Source: Mytilisepta virgata
Lineage: Eukaryota > Mollusca > Bivalvia > Mytilida > Mytilidae
Assembly: GCA_028015205.1 (NCBI GenBank)
Contig: CM051521.1
Location: 128,410,614-128,474,613, forward strand
Direction of reading: 5' to 3'
Length of the DNA stretch: 64,000 nucleotides
A model generated the notes under the pieces. It worked only from the letters and a program-made list of their open reading frames with translations. It ran no database searches and was not told the DNA's origin. The translations under genes were made by a program, and so were the position numbers. Of this stretch, positions 1 through 11,090 are shown piece after piece; the first letter of the stretch is position 1, and each line of letters opens with the position of its first letter.

Positions 1-1437
1 AATAAATTCAAATCATATGACCAATTCTAAGTTCTTTATTTCAGTTATTCTGTGTCAGAAACCTATTATGTGTCAAATATTTGAAGAAATTTTCAATTGC
101 ACAGTATTGCGCAATAGCAAGAAATTGATATGTGTGCCTTGTTATCAAAACTTTATTATTAACAAATTCCATTGGAAATTTGCCAATAACTTTAATGAAC
201 TTCATTGTAAATTTGCCAATATAAAATGTGCTGATGAAGCTTTTTTGTTTATCTTATCTAAACTGCTTTTAAATTATGTATATTTTAAATTTGCCATCCA
301 TGACTATGATGTCATTTTCTATTTTAATATGTTATGGTGTATTTAAATGGGCTGTTATGGTTACAAAGTATAAAGAAATGGGGGGGGGGGGGGGGGTTTG
401 AAAACAAAATTTAGGGGGGGGGGGGGGTAATGAGAAATTGGGGAGGGGGTAATTTTTTTCTCATTTCATATTTCATAAATTAAAAAGAAAATTTCAATTT
501 TTTTTAGCAAAAAAAAGGGGGGGGTTACAATAAATTTTATTGTTTTTTGTTTTTTTTTTGGGAAGGGGGGGGATCAATGTGCAACTTCATAGTGTATTGC
601 ACAAAAGCTAAAAAAAGGGGTAAATTTTTTTTTTCTGGGGGGGGGGGGGGGCAATTCTCCACAGCATATTGTATTGCACAAGAAGCAAAAAATTGAATAT
701 AAATTCAAATCATATGACCAATTCTAAGTTCTTTGATTTCAGTTATTCTGTGTCAGAAACCTATTATGTGTCAAATATTTGAAGAAATTTTCAATTGCAC
801 AGTATTGCGCAATAGCAAGAAATCTTCTATTGCACAGTATTGCACAATAGCAAGAAATTGATATGTGTGCCCAATTTTAAATTTTAAATTTGTTATTTCT
901 GATTTATATATAAAAACAAATAATACTGATATGGTTTGAATAGGTAAATTAAAAATTTTTAAGTTCTTAGACAACATTCATTCTGTGTCAGAAACCTATG
1001 CTGTGTCAAATATTTATTCACAATCCAAATTCAGTATTGTATCAAGCTTGAATGTTGTATTCATAATTGCCCCAACTATTCAGGGTTCGACATCTGCGGT
1101 CGTATCTAGCTGCGCCCAGCGGAGCATTTTATTATATTTTATAAAACGTAATTTCATTTTATCATTTTGTGTGTCTAGTTATCTTTTCTGTATTACAACT
1201 TAGAGTGGTGTACAAATCAATGAGAATGAGAAAACAAAAGTAAAGTTAAACAAAATAATGATATTTTTTTTAAATTAGATCACATATGTAGTAAAATGTA
1301 GTAAATCAAAATACTGTTATAAAAGCAAAATAGTATATCAAATCATTATCTATGATTTATAATCCTTGTTATCAAATGTTGTTGTCTAAAATTATTATCA
1401 TATCAAGGTTTAAAATGTAGGCCCTTCATATACAGAA
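1..1437. repeat. Repeat-rich upstream region with direct duplication and poly-G tracts
   Basis: About 135 bp beginning near position 3 recurs nearly unchanged from about 698 (shared words include tcaaatcatatgaccaattc and cagtattgcgcaatagcaag). A shorter third piece lies at 958-1010 (ctgtgtcagaaacctat). Between the two main copies, 380-655 holds several G homopolymer runs, some over ten bases. Short reading frames here are shadows of the repeats. I see no gene before the lipase start at 1438. Confidence 0.6.
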
Positions 1438-1560
1438 ATGTTGGTTATACGAATTCTAGCCTTCAGTCTGTGTTATGCATTGGTATGCGGATTTATTCCA
1501 CGTGAATATGTACACTTGCTAGAGGACAAAGATGTATCACCAGAAGTTTTTATGAATTCG

Positions 1561-3490
1561 GTATGTTTAGAATAAAACTGCTTGTTTTAGCTCTTCCATT
1601 AATTTATAATTGTGTAGTCGGTTCAGCTAGCTAAATAGAAGCCGTAAATTATTCAAGAGCGATGGAAACGATTTAGCCTCTGATCGTGAAGTTCGGGAAA
1701 CTTCCACTTCGGGAAGCCAAATTTTATCTGAAACTAGAAGCAACATTATTCTGGTCAGTGCACTGTGGGATATTACCTCGGACAGCTCTTTTGGGGATAC
1801 TCTTCGAAAAGGAAAAGGTCGCATGCTGATTGGCAGTTTTATTAAAACATTACGACATGATTTGATTCTTGGATCAATTTAAGAACTGTTTACTGTTAGG
1901 GTTTTTCTGCTATGACCTAATAATTTTTTTTGATAATTGATCAAAGTTAGGGAAAAAATGTCTTTTGTTTTGTCCATGATTTACTTCCCGGTCGGAATAT
2001 TTATTACCCAAACGGGAAACATTTTTGGTGCATTACTGGAGTAGTTTCTTTCGGTGAATAAATTATAAAATATTAAAAGTAAGATTTGTTTTGAATTTTA
2101 GGATCAGTAAAATGTAATTGGTGTGAATTTTTTATTATTTTCTTGCATGGTCATTAACCCCTAAAAGCGCCCCTTACGTACAACATTTGGTACTACATGC
2201 GGTTTGTATGTACAGTTCTCAAAAATGACGTGCACTTTTAGAACTAGCAATCTCTTTCATAATCAAAGTAATGTAAGTGATGAAATGATTCCTAACACTT
2301 ATTATATTGTATTACAAGTAGACCAACACATGCTACTCTGGATTCGTGACGCCCAACAGAAAGGCATTTAACATAAACAAAGTATTGAAACTTGGCTATT
2401 TTGAACAAAGAATTTATCTATCTACCACACCCTTTCTTTCATATTACACCATCACTTCCTAAAAAAAACCATGTCTCTTCTTACTCCAAAGAATCAACAA
2501 CAACAAAATTAGTTTCACATGAATTTTTGGTAATGAACCCTACTTATTATGTACAAAGAATCACATTATCAACATAACAATTATCAATCAAAACCATATG
2601 GGTGATAAACCATACAATTCTGTGTATGAAAGATCACAGTAAGATCACTGAGACAACCGCAAGTCATTGATCATGCTTTTCTGCTCGCAGGATACAGGAG
2701 CCGTACTTGTAAGGAAAGCGATTCCTAACATTTGAATATGAGTTATCACGTGATAGATCAAATTATTTTTCATAAATAGCAATAAAACTACAAAAGCGAC
2801 ATTGAAAAACAAGTTAAACAGCATTCTGAAAGATAAAAAAAAGTGACGAGAAGCTGTGACAATGAACATTACAACAATTTTCTCTGTCACCTTTTCAAAT
2901 ATCATACATGTACTTTATAAAGTGCAAAGCTTGTAAAAAAAAACCTCGATGAAATCAGGGATATTGTGATATGCATTTTTAGCTCTCCTGTCCATCACTT
3001 GGCGTCCGTCGTAAACTTTTTCAAAGATCTTTTCATCTGAAACCACTGAACGAATAACAGTCATACTTTGTCTGAATGATCCTTAGGGTATCTAGAATAA
3101 AGTTTGGTGTTTTATTTTCTTATCCGTCAAGAAACGTGGCCGCCATCGCCAAAAATAGAACATAGAGGGTAAACTGCAGTTTTTGTCTTATATCTAAAAA
3201 ACTAAAGCATTTAGAGCAAAACTGACAACGGTAAAAATGTTCAGGAAATTATCAGACGAATCGGTCAACCCTTTGTTGGGTTATTGCCCATGAATTGTTA
3301 ATTTTAAGGAAATTTTGCAGTTTTAGGTTATTATCCAGAATATTATTATAGATAAAGACAAACTATAAACAGCAAAAATGTTCAACAAAGTAAGATCTGC
3401 AAATAGCAAAAATAATCATTAATGCAAGATCTACACAAAAGATAACAGGCGGGCGATTCAGCCTCTTGTTTCTCTTTTTCATCTCTCCAG
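1561..3490 (+). other. Intron 1 of lipase A, with a repeat element
   Basis: Non-coding. From about 2979 to 3474 lies an inverted-orientation copy of the bivalve-type repeat whose minus strand starts acaagaggctgaatcgccc and ends near tgatggacaggagagct. The remainder shows nothing I recognise. Confidence 0.5.
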
Positions 3491-3970
3491 ACGGAGCTTA
3501 TAAAATACAATGGGTACCCAGCAGAGAAACATGAAGTGAAAACAGAAGATGGATTTTTACTTGGAGTTCACAGAATTCCTTACGGTCGGAATGACAAGCC
3601 TTCTGGTAAGACTAGATTGGTCCAGCGGAGTGTCAAATAAAAATAAGACTTTAAAACGTGTTGAAGCAATATTGAAAGATAATATTGTACAATTACACAT
3701 GAATTAGAAACAAATATACCGAGATAACGAAACTGATGAAATATATATGAATTTAAAAGATTGTACACACTTTAGATTAAAAAAAAAAGGTGTTTTATAA
3801 TTTGGGTTGTGCCATATTAGCTATTATAGATAACTATATTTTCTATTTTTAAGGAAAAGTCAACAGACCAGTCGTGTTAATACAGCATGGATTGTTGGCT
3901 GATTCAGCTTGTTTTCTGTTCAATGGTTTTAATGGAAGTCTGGGTTTTGTGTTGGCTGATGCTGGATATG

Positions 3971-4677
3971 ATGTTTGGTTGGGAAACGTTCGGGGTAACA
4001 CATATTCCATGAAACATACCAAATATAATGCCTCCCAGGAGGAATTCTGGGACTTTAGGTACGATCTACCAATGTTTGGTTGGGAAACGTTCGGGGTAAC
4101 ACATATTCCATGAAACATACCAAATATAATGCCTCCCAGGAGGAATTCTGGGACTTTAGGTACAATCTACCAATGTTTGGTTGGGAAACGTTCGGGGTAA
4201 CACATATTCCATGAAACAAAACAAATATAATGCCTCCCAGGAGGAATTCTGGGCCTTTATGTACGATCTACCGATGTTTGGTTGGGAAAAGTTCGGGGTA
4301 ACACATATTCCATGAAACATACCAAATATAATGCCTCCCAGGAGGAATTTTGGGACTTTAGGTACGATCTACCGATGTTTGGTTGGGAAAAGTTCGGGGT
4401 AAAACATATTCCATGAAACATACCAAATATAATGCCTCCTAGGAGGAATTCTGGGACTTTAGGTACGATCTACAGATGTTTGGTTGGGAAACGTTCGGGT
4501 AACACATATTCCATGAAACATACCAAATATAATGCCTCCCAGAAGGAATTCTGGGACTTTAAGTACGATCTACCGATGTTTGGTTGGGAAACGTTCGGGT
4601 AACACATATTCCATGAAACATACCAAATATAATGCTTCCCAGGAGGAATTCTGGGACTTTAGGTACGATCTACCGAT
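3971..4677 (+). repeat. 101-bp tandem array spanning the exon 3 donor of lipase A, seven copies
   Basis: The unit starts atgtttggttgggaaacgtt. Copies begin at 3971, 4072, 4173, 4274, 4375, 4476 and 4576: period 101, with the sixth copy one base shorter. Copy 1 is the real 3' end of exon 3 ([15 protein letters not shown] to FWDF) plus the donor AG|gtacg at 4058/4059 and 13 bases of intron. Each later copy carries the exon piece and a donor-like aggtac (one copy has aagtac). The period is not a multiple of three, and reading through copy 2 hits a stop at 4111-4113, so only the first donor gives a coding transcript. Confidence 0.9.
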
Positions 4678-5992
4678 TCAAAGCGAATTCATTTATTTTC
4701 ATAGATCATATATTTAAAAGAATAATACGGTGAATATTATCCGCTTGGTATCTAATTTGAGGAAGAAATATTAACGAAGAATTCTACACGTTTCAAGGTC
4801 TTTTATGGTACCCCCTTTCCCAACACTGACTAATGGACTACAGAATGACAAATGCATATATGGTTTGCCCTTAAATTCCAGCGATGCACTATTCTTGTTC
4901 GATGATATGTTAATATGGTGGACGTGGTGGCCAGTAGTCATGGTAATTAGTAATTCATCAACATTGAGACTATTTGCGATTATGATTATATCAGATATGT
5001 TTCGGATAAATGTTGAAAAGGGCATTTTCCTGTATTTTTATACCCTAATTCGAACCTGAAGGCTATATCATAATGAGAACTGGAGATGTTCAGATGAAAA
5101 CTGTAAAAGACAATTTCGTCAATTATGTTAACTTTTTTCTCAGTTGGCAGGATATGGCAGACAAAGACCTACCGGCAATGGTGGATTATATTTTGAGAAC
5201 CACAAACCAGTCACAGTTGGTTTACATAGGCCATTCTCAGGGTACTTGCATGGCATTTGCCGGTCTTAGCAGAGACAAGGAACTTTCAAAGAAAATAAAA
5301 CTGTTTATTGCATTAGGACCTGTGGCTAAAGTAAAAAATGTCAAAGGGCTGTTGTTGCTTCTGTTGCATGCTTTCAAACATAACTTGAATGTAAGTCTTA
5401 CTATTTGGAAAACATCATAGTTAGTGGTTGTAGTAAATATCGTCAAAATTACCGGGGCAATAAGGCAAAGGGAAAAGTCCAAAAGAGAAAAATCTAAAGA
5501 CAAAAACATTGAACTCACAAGAACAGTAACACAAACAACACATTCTAATTAAGACATAAGGTGCTCTAGAAGGGTAAGAATGTCCTGCTCAGTATATCAC
5601 AGTGTGATGAATCCTGTGAAATCCGTGAAAACTAACTGAAAATATCTAGTCTCATTTGTGAGACAGAAATTAATTGTATAGTATATCCGTGACATCAGGT
5701 CTAGTTCTTGGTGGTATAAGTACATGAATATACAACCAACAAAGGCCTTACAACAAACAGAATTCAAAATCTTAGGCGAGTTTTTTATTTTCCTATACTA
5801 GGTTGACGGATATTGTTTCAGATATTTTGTGCTGATAATTTCTTTTCTTTAAGACTAATATAAGATCCTGATTATGTTTTCATTTTTAGGCACAATAAAT
5901 GTTCATATCTCTTAAGTAGTTTCTAATATGATTCTGAGACTATTACCATATTTCTTATGGGTAATGTAATACTAAAACATTCACAGTTATTT

Positions 5993-6200
5993 AACCATTA
6001 AAAGATCACTTTGATATTGGTAAAATTCGTTTTATTTCATTGTAGGGAGTCTTCAACGTATTTGGAAGAAAGGGTTTTTCACTGAACAGTACTGCAAACC
6101 ATTAAGAGATCACTTTCATATTGGTAAAATTCGTTTTATTTTATTGTAGGAAGTCTTCGACGTATTTGGAAGAAAGGGGTTTTTACTTAACAGTACTGCA
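5993..6200 (+). repeat. 104-bp tandem duplication spanning the exon 5 acceptor of lipase A
   Basis: Copy 1 (5993-6096) and copy 2 (6097-6200) both contain intron sequence, a polypyrimidine tract, tgtag, and the first 51 bases of exon 5. The true exon starts at 6150 (EVFDVFGRKG). The upstream decoy acceptor at 6046 would encode GVFNVFGRKGF and then reach a stop once it enters copy 2. The two copies differ at several positions, so the duplication is not an exact assembly artefact. Confidence 0.85.
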
Positions 6201-7182
6201 AACATTGATATAGCAGACAAGATATGTGATACAGAAGATACTGCTTTAGTGTGCTCAGATTTCACGGATCTCATGTATGGTCATGGGCTTACAGATGCTG
6301 ACTGGGTAAATAGTTCGTTAGCATTTTTTGTGTGTTTATAGAGGGACATAATCTTTTGTAAATCAAAGGTCTTATACTGATACTGACATGGACACATACA
6401 CAAAACACTAACAGCGCTCGTGTTATTTTTACGAGTCTATTCTAACCCCCTCTCCATCTCGAGCACAGTAGATGTGGAAGTGACATAGTTTGTGTCTGTT
6501 CGTCAACTTTGTGCTCATTTCACCTCAGAATGGATACTTCACACGATAATACAATTTTTATCTGCAAGATTTATGATCAAGGTGTTCCATTCAGATACAT
6601 TCTATAGAACTCTTTTGTTTCCTGTAATCTGAGAAAGGTTCTTGATGACACTGAGCTGACTGGTCAGTGACAAGAACTTTATGGAATAACATTGACCACC
6701 ATTGGTGTGAATATATGATTTTTATTATCCGACATTAAGAATACTCAGTTCATCTTTTGTGTGTTTTAGCATAGGATTCCGGTTTACATGGCTCATACAC
6801 CATCAGGGACATCTGTCCGCAATGTTGTACACTTTGGCCAGGTAATTATTTAAATCTGTTACTCAGCATAGTTTTTCTTGCAATTATGTTTTCCTTATTT
6901 TAAAATGTCTTCAACGCGTATTAATTGTATAAGGAAAACCATTAGTCTTTATCCTAATGTGACCTGCTTCAAACGCTTTCGGTCTACATCTGTGGTAAAA
7001 CATGGATATAATTGGTTCCAACGTCACAGACGCAAGACCGCTTGTTTAGCAACGTCATAGTAAAGTTTCCCACAAGCTGTGACGACGTCATAGTATAACT
7101 TGCGTTGTGTAATGGCGTCTTCGTGTCTGAATACCTATGTTGCGGCGTTTCAAAATGTCGTACAAACTGTCCTATTAGAATG

Positions 7183-7345
7183 GAAATAATTCACGGTGGC
7201 TTGAAAATACCCTATTTTACCACAGCTAGGCTATATATGCCAAATATTTTGCCACGAGCGAAAGCGAGTGGTAAAATATTTGGCATTTATAAATGGCCTA
7301 CCCAATGTAAAATCAGGATATTTTAAAGCCTCCGTGAATTATTTC
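7183..7345. mobile_element. Palindromic MITE-like element in intron 6 of lipase A
   Basis: About 163 bp with terminal inverted repeats (gaaataattcacggtggctt against the complement of aagcctccgtgaattatttc). A strong inner hairpin centres near 7260 (gccaaatattttgccac / gtggtaaaatatttggc). No coding capacity; it fits a non-autonomous DNA transposon. Confidence 0.65.
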
Positions 7346-8204
7346 TCAGACAAGAAGATTAGAATTATATTTCCCCTAGACAAATTGAATAAGGGAGATA
7401 ACTGATTATATAGTACTGAATAAGTTCATGACAACAGATAATAAAACGTATCACAAAATACCGAAATCAATTTGATGCACTGTATGGCCATTTCGTTGAC
7501 TGACAACTCATCAGCAGTGCTCGAGGTCAAAGTGTTGGAAAACTGGTTAAAGATAAAATGATGAATTAGATTTACGCTATAAGTGTTAGAATTCAACACG
7601 TGTCTTTTAACACAGGAGGTTCACTACAATTCGTTTCTCTATTTTAGGAAATTATCAGCGGTCAGTATCAACTGTATGATTTTGAATCTGATGCTTCGAA
7701 CATAGCACATTATAATCAGGTATATATTTGACAAATATAACAAACAAATACCAGGATATAAATTAGATAGCAGTACAGAAAACGCTTTATCATACAAAAC
7801 GCTGACTTGGGAGGATGACAAAACTGAAAGTTACTACCACACAAAGTTAATAAAATCCAAGGAAATCAATCGATCGAAAGGTAATGAGGATACGTTCACC
7901 AAGTTTTAGTCAAGAAGCACTCTCAACGCAAAAAAATGTAACTGAATTTATGTTCACAATTCAGAATGGTTTACATATAAAAACATTCCTTTTTGTCAAA
8001 GTGGTCTTGTATTGCATCATACAGGTAAGATTTTATAATTCGACCAGGTATTTTATAAAGGGCTGAAAAAGTTTACTTTTTTCTGGAATTGTACTGACTT
8101 TTTACTGTTTTTTGTGTATCAATATCAGTATTTTTTTGTCTTTCGATGAATTTTGAGAGTGTTAAAGGATAATCGATAGGTATGCAAAAGCTCTATATTT
8201 AGTT

Positions 8205-8515
8205 GTGTTGATGAGAGTATTCGATCCCCCCCCCCGGGTAAAACCAAAGACATTAAAATTAAAACTGGTATTTGCTGCTTCTCCGCCAAGCACGCGGCAT
8301 CCAGGAGTAAGAGCAAATAAATGGTCGGCTCGGAGTTAGTATAATGTATCCGGGCGAGGTGATATGTCTTCCTGCGGACTGTTACCGCGTGAACTAGCAT
8401 GTTAAAAATCCGGCTCAGCGTGTCGATCTAGTACAAAGCAGGGTTCATATTCATATCATATCAACATGTTCCCGTCCTAATATGCATTAAATACTTGTTC
8501 CATCCATCCATCAAT
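8205..8515 (+). mobile_element. tRNA-derived SINE-like element, degenerate copy
   Basis: Shares a long body with the better copy at 26250-26585: gacattaaaat, tttgctgcttctccgccaag, gtgatatgtcttcctgcgg and aaaaatccggctcagcgtgt. The tRNA-like head is damaged here, leaving tattcgatcccc followed by a C run. It lies in intron 7 of lipase A. Confidence 0.55.
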
Positions 8516-8744
8516 ATATGTATTCCAACGAATTCTCTACCATTTCTTACCATTATTGATGATTAAAGAATCAAAAATGTGCATTTTTAGTTCCAGTCTA
8601 TTATATTCAGTCTTTACGTCTATTCATATTTTTCAGACTACTCCCCCATTTGTCGATCTGAAGCAGGTAGACGTACCAGTTGCCTTGTATTCTGGAAGCA
8701 ACGATTGGCTGGCTGATCCAACTGACGTTAAATTCATTAGGTAG

Positions 8745-8837
8745 TTCTAATTTGAAAAATATAGTGGAAAACAAACAATATTCTGGGTGGAATCATGTTG
8801 ACTTTCTTTTAGGCTATACTCCAGCACGGACCTTATA
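8745..8837 (+). pseudogene. Out-of-frame remnant of lipase A exon 8, upstream of the transposon
   Basis: In a frame shifted from the upstream exon this reads LKNIVENKQYSGWNHVDFLL and then GYTPARTLY. This is the expected acid-lipase C-terminus carrying the catalytic His (WNHVDF, compare WEHLDF in paralogue B). It runs directly into the transposon inverted repeat. Confidence 0.75.
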
Positions 8838-10360
8838 TACTCTCTCAAAAAAGAAACGCAACATCAGATTATCTTTTTGAAATATTATTTTTCCGGACAA
8901 ATAACCAATAAATATCAAAATATATGTACACATGATCATAATTACACCTTCATAAAAAGTTTCCAGGTACAATCATTTAAATTCATCCACCCGTAAACGA
9001 CTTTGGTCGCAATCTGGGACACCCTACGATTTACGCATTGCCAAAAACTGGGTCGACTTTCACGTGCAAATCATGGGTTATTTTTTAGCTCAGTCAGTCG
9101 GTATAAAAACCCGGTATTTCTTTTCATGAATGCATTCGTAAAATAAAATTCTGATGAGGTGACGCTATGCCAAGGTTAGACGCTGCTACCCGGAATATCG
9201 CTATCGGACGACTAGAGGCCGGAGAATCACAGAATGCTGTTGCTGTAACGTACAATGTTCATCGTAGCACAATTTCACGCCTTTGGGGACGCTACCTGCA
9301 GCTTGGTACTACGACAGATCGGCCACGTTCAGGGCGCCCGCGTGTTACAACCAGGGCGCAAGATCGTTACATCAGACTTTTCCATCTGCGGAATAGGACT
9401 ATTGCTGCAACAGAAACAGCTGTAAACGTCCCTGGGTTGCGCCGTATATCAGCACAGACAGTACGCAATCGGTTACGTTCTCATGGATTGAGGGCAAGAA
9501 GACCTTACTTTGGAGCAACACTGAGACGCCAACACCGCCGAGCGAGGGTTAGATGGTGTACTACAGTTCGTGCATGGAATTTACAGAACTGGAGAAGAGT
9601 ATGGTTCAGCGATGAGTCACGTTTTCAACTGGAAAAGCGAGATGGTCGCATACGTGTGTATAGGCGCCGAAACGAACGTTTTGCGCAAAACTGTGTTGTG
9701 GAGAGAGACAATTTTGGCGGAGGCAGTGTTATGATGTGGGCCGCTATTTCTTATGCCAGAAACACACAGCTGATACATATCCAAGGCAATCTGAACGCTG
9801 TTAGGTATAGAGACGAAATTTTACGACCTCATTTATTGCCCGTAATTGACATTCGGAGAGAAATTTTTCAGCACGACAATGCCCGACCACATACAGCACG
9901 TGTAACAGTAGACTTTTTAGAACAACAGAATGTCAATGTGATACGTTGGCCGTCACGATCACCCGATCTTAATCCAATTGAACATTTGTGGGATGAAGTG
10001 GATCGGCGCGTGCGCCAACGACAACCACCACCGCAAAATCTGCAACAATTACAGCAGGCACTTCAGTTTGAGTGGCAAAGGATACCGCGTGTTCGAACTC
10101 AGCGTTTAATTCAATCTATGCCAAGAAGAGTCGGGGCTGTGTTACAAGCAAATGGTGGACATACCAGATATTGACAATTTATGAGTGATTTATTGACAAT
10201 ATGTGACAAACTGTGATATTCCAAGGTAAAAGAACTCATGAACAAGAAGTGTGCCAATTTTTGCATTCCTGTGTAAATTATTTATATCATAAATTATGAA
10301 AATAATATATGAAGTAAATTTCCTATTTTCTGTATGTTGCGTTTCTTTTTTGAGAGAGTA
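8838..10360 (+). mobile_element. Complete Tc1-type DNA transposon, 1523 bp
   Basis: Perfect 27-bp terminal inverted repeats: TACTCTCTC, six A, then GAAACGCAACAT at 8838-8864, with the exact complement at 10334-10360. The element is flanked by TA at 8836-8837 and 10361-10362, the target duplication typical of Tc1/mariner. One uninterrupted transposase gene fills the middle. It interrupts the last exon of lipase A. Intact ends and an open transposase suggest recent insertion and possible mobility; this is inference. Confidence 0.93.
9167..10174 (+). CDS. Tc1-family transposase, 335 residues, DD34E
   Basis: Cuts and pastes its own element by binding the terminal repeats and catalysing strand transfer with a metal-dependent RNase H-like DDE domain in the nucleus. 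The N-terminal part (residues 1-110) carries paired helix-turn-helix regions joined by a GRPR hinge (residues 56-59). The catalytic residues are visible as Asp149 in WFSDESRF, Asp237 in FQHDNARPHTA and Glu272 in SPDLNPIEHLWDEV, with 34 residues between the last two. The Gly-rich GGGSVMMWAAIS block lies at about 184-195. Length is normal for the family. There are no stops or frameshifts and it starts at the first ATG after the left repeat. It is richer in C and G, and in CG dinucleotides, than its surroundings, which suits a recent arrival. Confidence 0.95.
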   Translation: MPRLDAATRNIAIGRLEAGESQNAVAVTYNVHRSTISRLWGRYLQLGTTTDRPRSGRPRVTTRAQDRYIRLFHLRNRTIAATETAVNVPGLRRISAQTVRNRLRSHGLRARRPYFGATLRRQHRRARVRWCTTVRAWNLQNWRRVWFSDESRFQLEKRDGRIRVYRRRNERFAQNCVVERDNFGGGSVMMWAAISYARNTQLIHIQGNLNAVRYRDEILRPHLLPVIDIRREIFQHDNARPHTARVTVDFLEQQNVNVIRWPSRSPDLNPIEHLWDEVDRRVRQRQPPPQNLQQLQQALQFEWQRIPRVRTQRLIQSMPRRVGAVLQANGGHTRY

Positions 10361-10362
10361 TA

Positions 10363-10402
10363 TAAAGACATGTTAAAACTTATGGCAGAATTGAACGTGT
10401 AA
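10363..10402 (+). pseudogene. Displaced 3' end of lipase A, downstream of the transposon
   Basis: If the element and one TA are removed, the frame before the insertion continues as KDMLKLMAELNV and then TAA at 10400-10402. That length and position suit an acid-lipase C-terminus. This supports insertion of the transposon into the coding part of the last exon. Inference from frame continuity. Confidence 0.6.
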
Positions 10403-10527
10403 AATTTTATTTTTTGTTTTATTAATAATAATAATCGGGACAGTAGAGGGAAAGAAGAATACACGATTTTAAAACTGCGTTCTTCAATACGCTCTTGGTC
10501 CAAAGATAAAATCAACAGTAGTGGAAA

Positions 10528-11090
10528 ATGATCCAATCTAAAATTCAGAATTGTGAATGCTTAGAAAACACAACAACCGATTTTATTTCCAATAGTAACA
10601 AACTTTCGGTTGTCCTACACAATAAATCTGTCAGAGCCGAAATCCCTACTGTTTTAAAGATCAGTCCTTGTATGCCAATTATTTATTGTTCCTATAATTC
10701 AACAATTGATTCCCAAATCTTCAACTATACTGACCTCAGTATTAATGACCTAAAGGCTTAGAGCCTCCAGACTGCTCTTTCCACGACATAAAGTTCCTGT
10801 AATAGCTTGGTCTAGTCCGGCAGGTAACCTTATTACAGGAGACTTTAACATTATTCACAAAGATATTCCAGGAAGGATACTTCCTCAAGGACGAAAGTAT
10901 CGGTGTGAGTCACATTCAATAAAATTGAAATACGACTTAAAACTCCTTGTTGATTCTTTGGAAACTAAGTCAGACAATTGACAAATCCAAAGTAAGAGAG
11001 ATCTTTCAGAATGGTTTAAAGCTATGAGATCACTGATTCAAATCAGAATTAGTAAACTACGAGGGTCAGAAAGAGAAAAAGCGAAGATCC
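10528..11090 (+). pseudogene. Degenerate retroelement-like coding fragment
   Basis: The first frame (10528-10761) includes EIPTVLKISPCMPIIYC and SQIFNYTDLSINDLK. After a frame change comes SSPAGNLITGDFNII, then PQGRKYR, LKYDLKLLVDSLETK and LSEWFKAMRSLIQIRISKL, with an internal stop. The order PAG-ITGD-KYR-LSEW resembles, from memory, a region upstream of reverse transcriptase in a retroelement protein (possibly Penelope-like) common in marine invertebrates. Non-functional. Family assignment is tentative. Confidence 0.4.

Larger units (their letters stand above)
1438..8744 (+). pseudogene. Acid (gastric/lysosomal-type) lipase paralogue A, truncated in the last exon
   Basis: AB-hydrolase acid lipase family (LIPF/LIPA-like), which hydrolyses triacylglycerols or cholesteryl esters in a secreted or lysosomal setting. 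Exons: 1438-1560, 3491-3605, 3854-4058, 5144-5390, 6150-6305, 6770-6841, 7648-7719 and 8637-8744, all with GT/AG borders and compatible phases (0,1,2,0,0,0,0). The start gives a hydrophobic signal peptide (MLVIRILAFSLCYALVCG). Recognisable blocks are [23 protein letters not shown] (oxyanion region), the nucleophile elbow GHSQG (Ser about 179), the PSGTSVRN block, and NDWLADPTDV with the catalytic Asp (about 357). A frameshift at about 8740 gives AGG-TAG, so the protein stops at 365 residues, before the catalytic His. The sequence after the stop still encodes NHVDF in another frame. Lipase fold and catalysis are therefore probably lost. An assembly indel could explain the stop, but not the downstream transposon. 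Confidence 0.85.

Noticed and set aside
17..346. 109-codon reading frame on the plus strand
   Set aside because: It lies in a repeat that recurs near 698, has no recognisable domain, and its composition is that of AT-rich spacer.
4532..4717. Frame encoding [20 protein letters not shown] again
   Set aside because: It is the translation of later copies of the exon 3 boundary array, not a separate gene.
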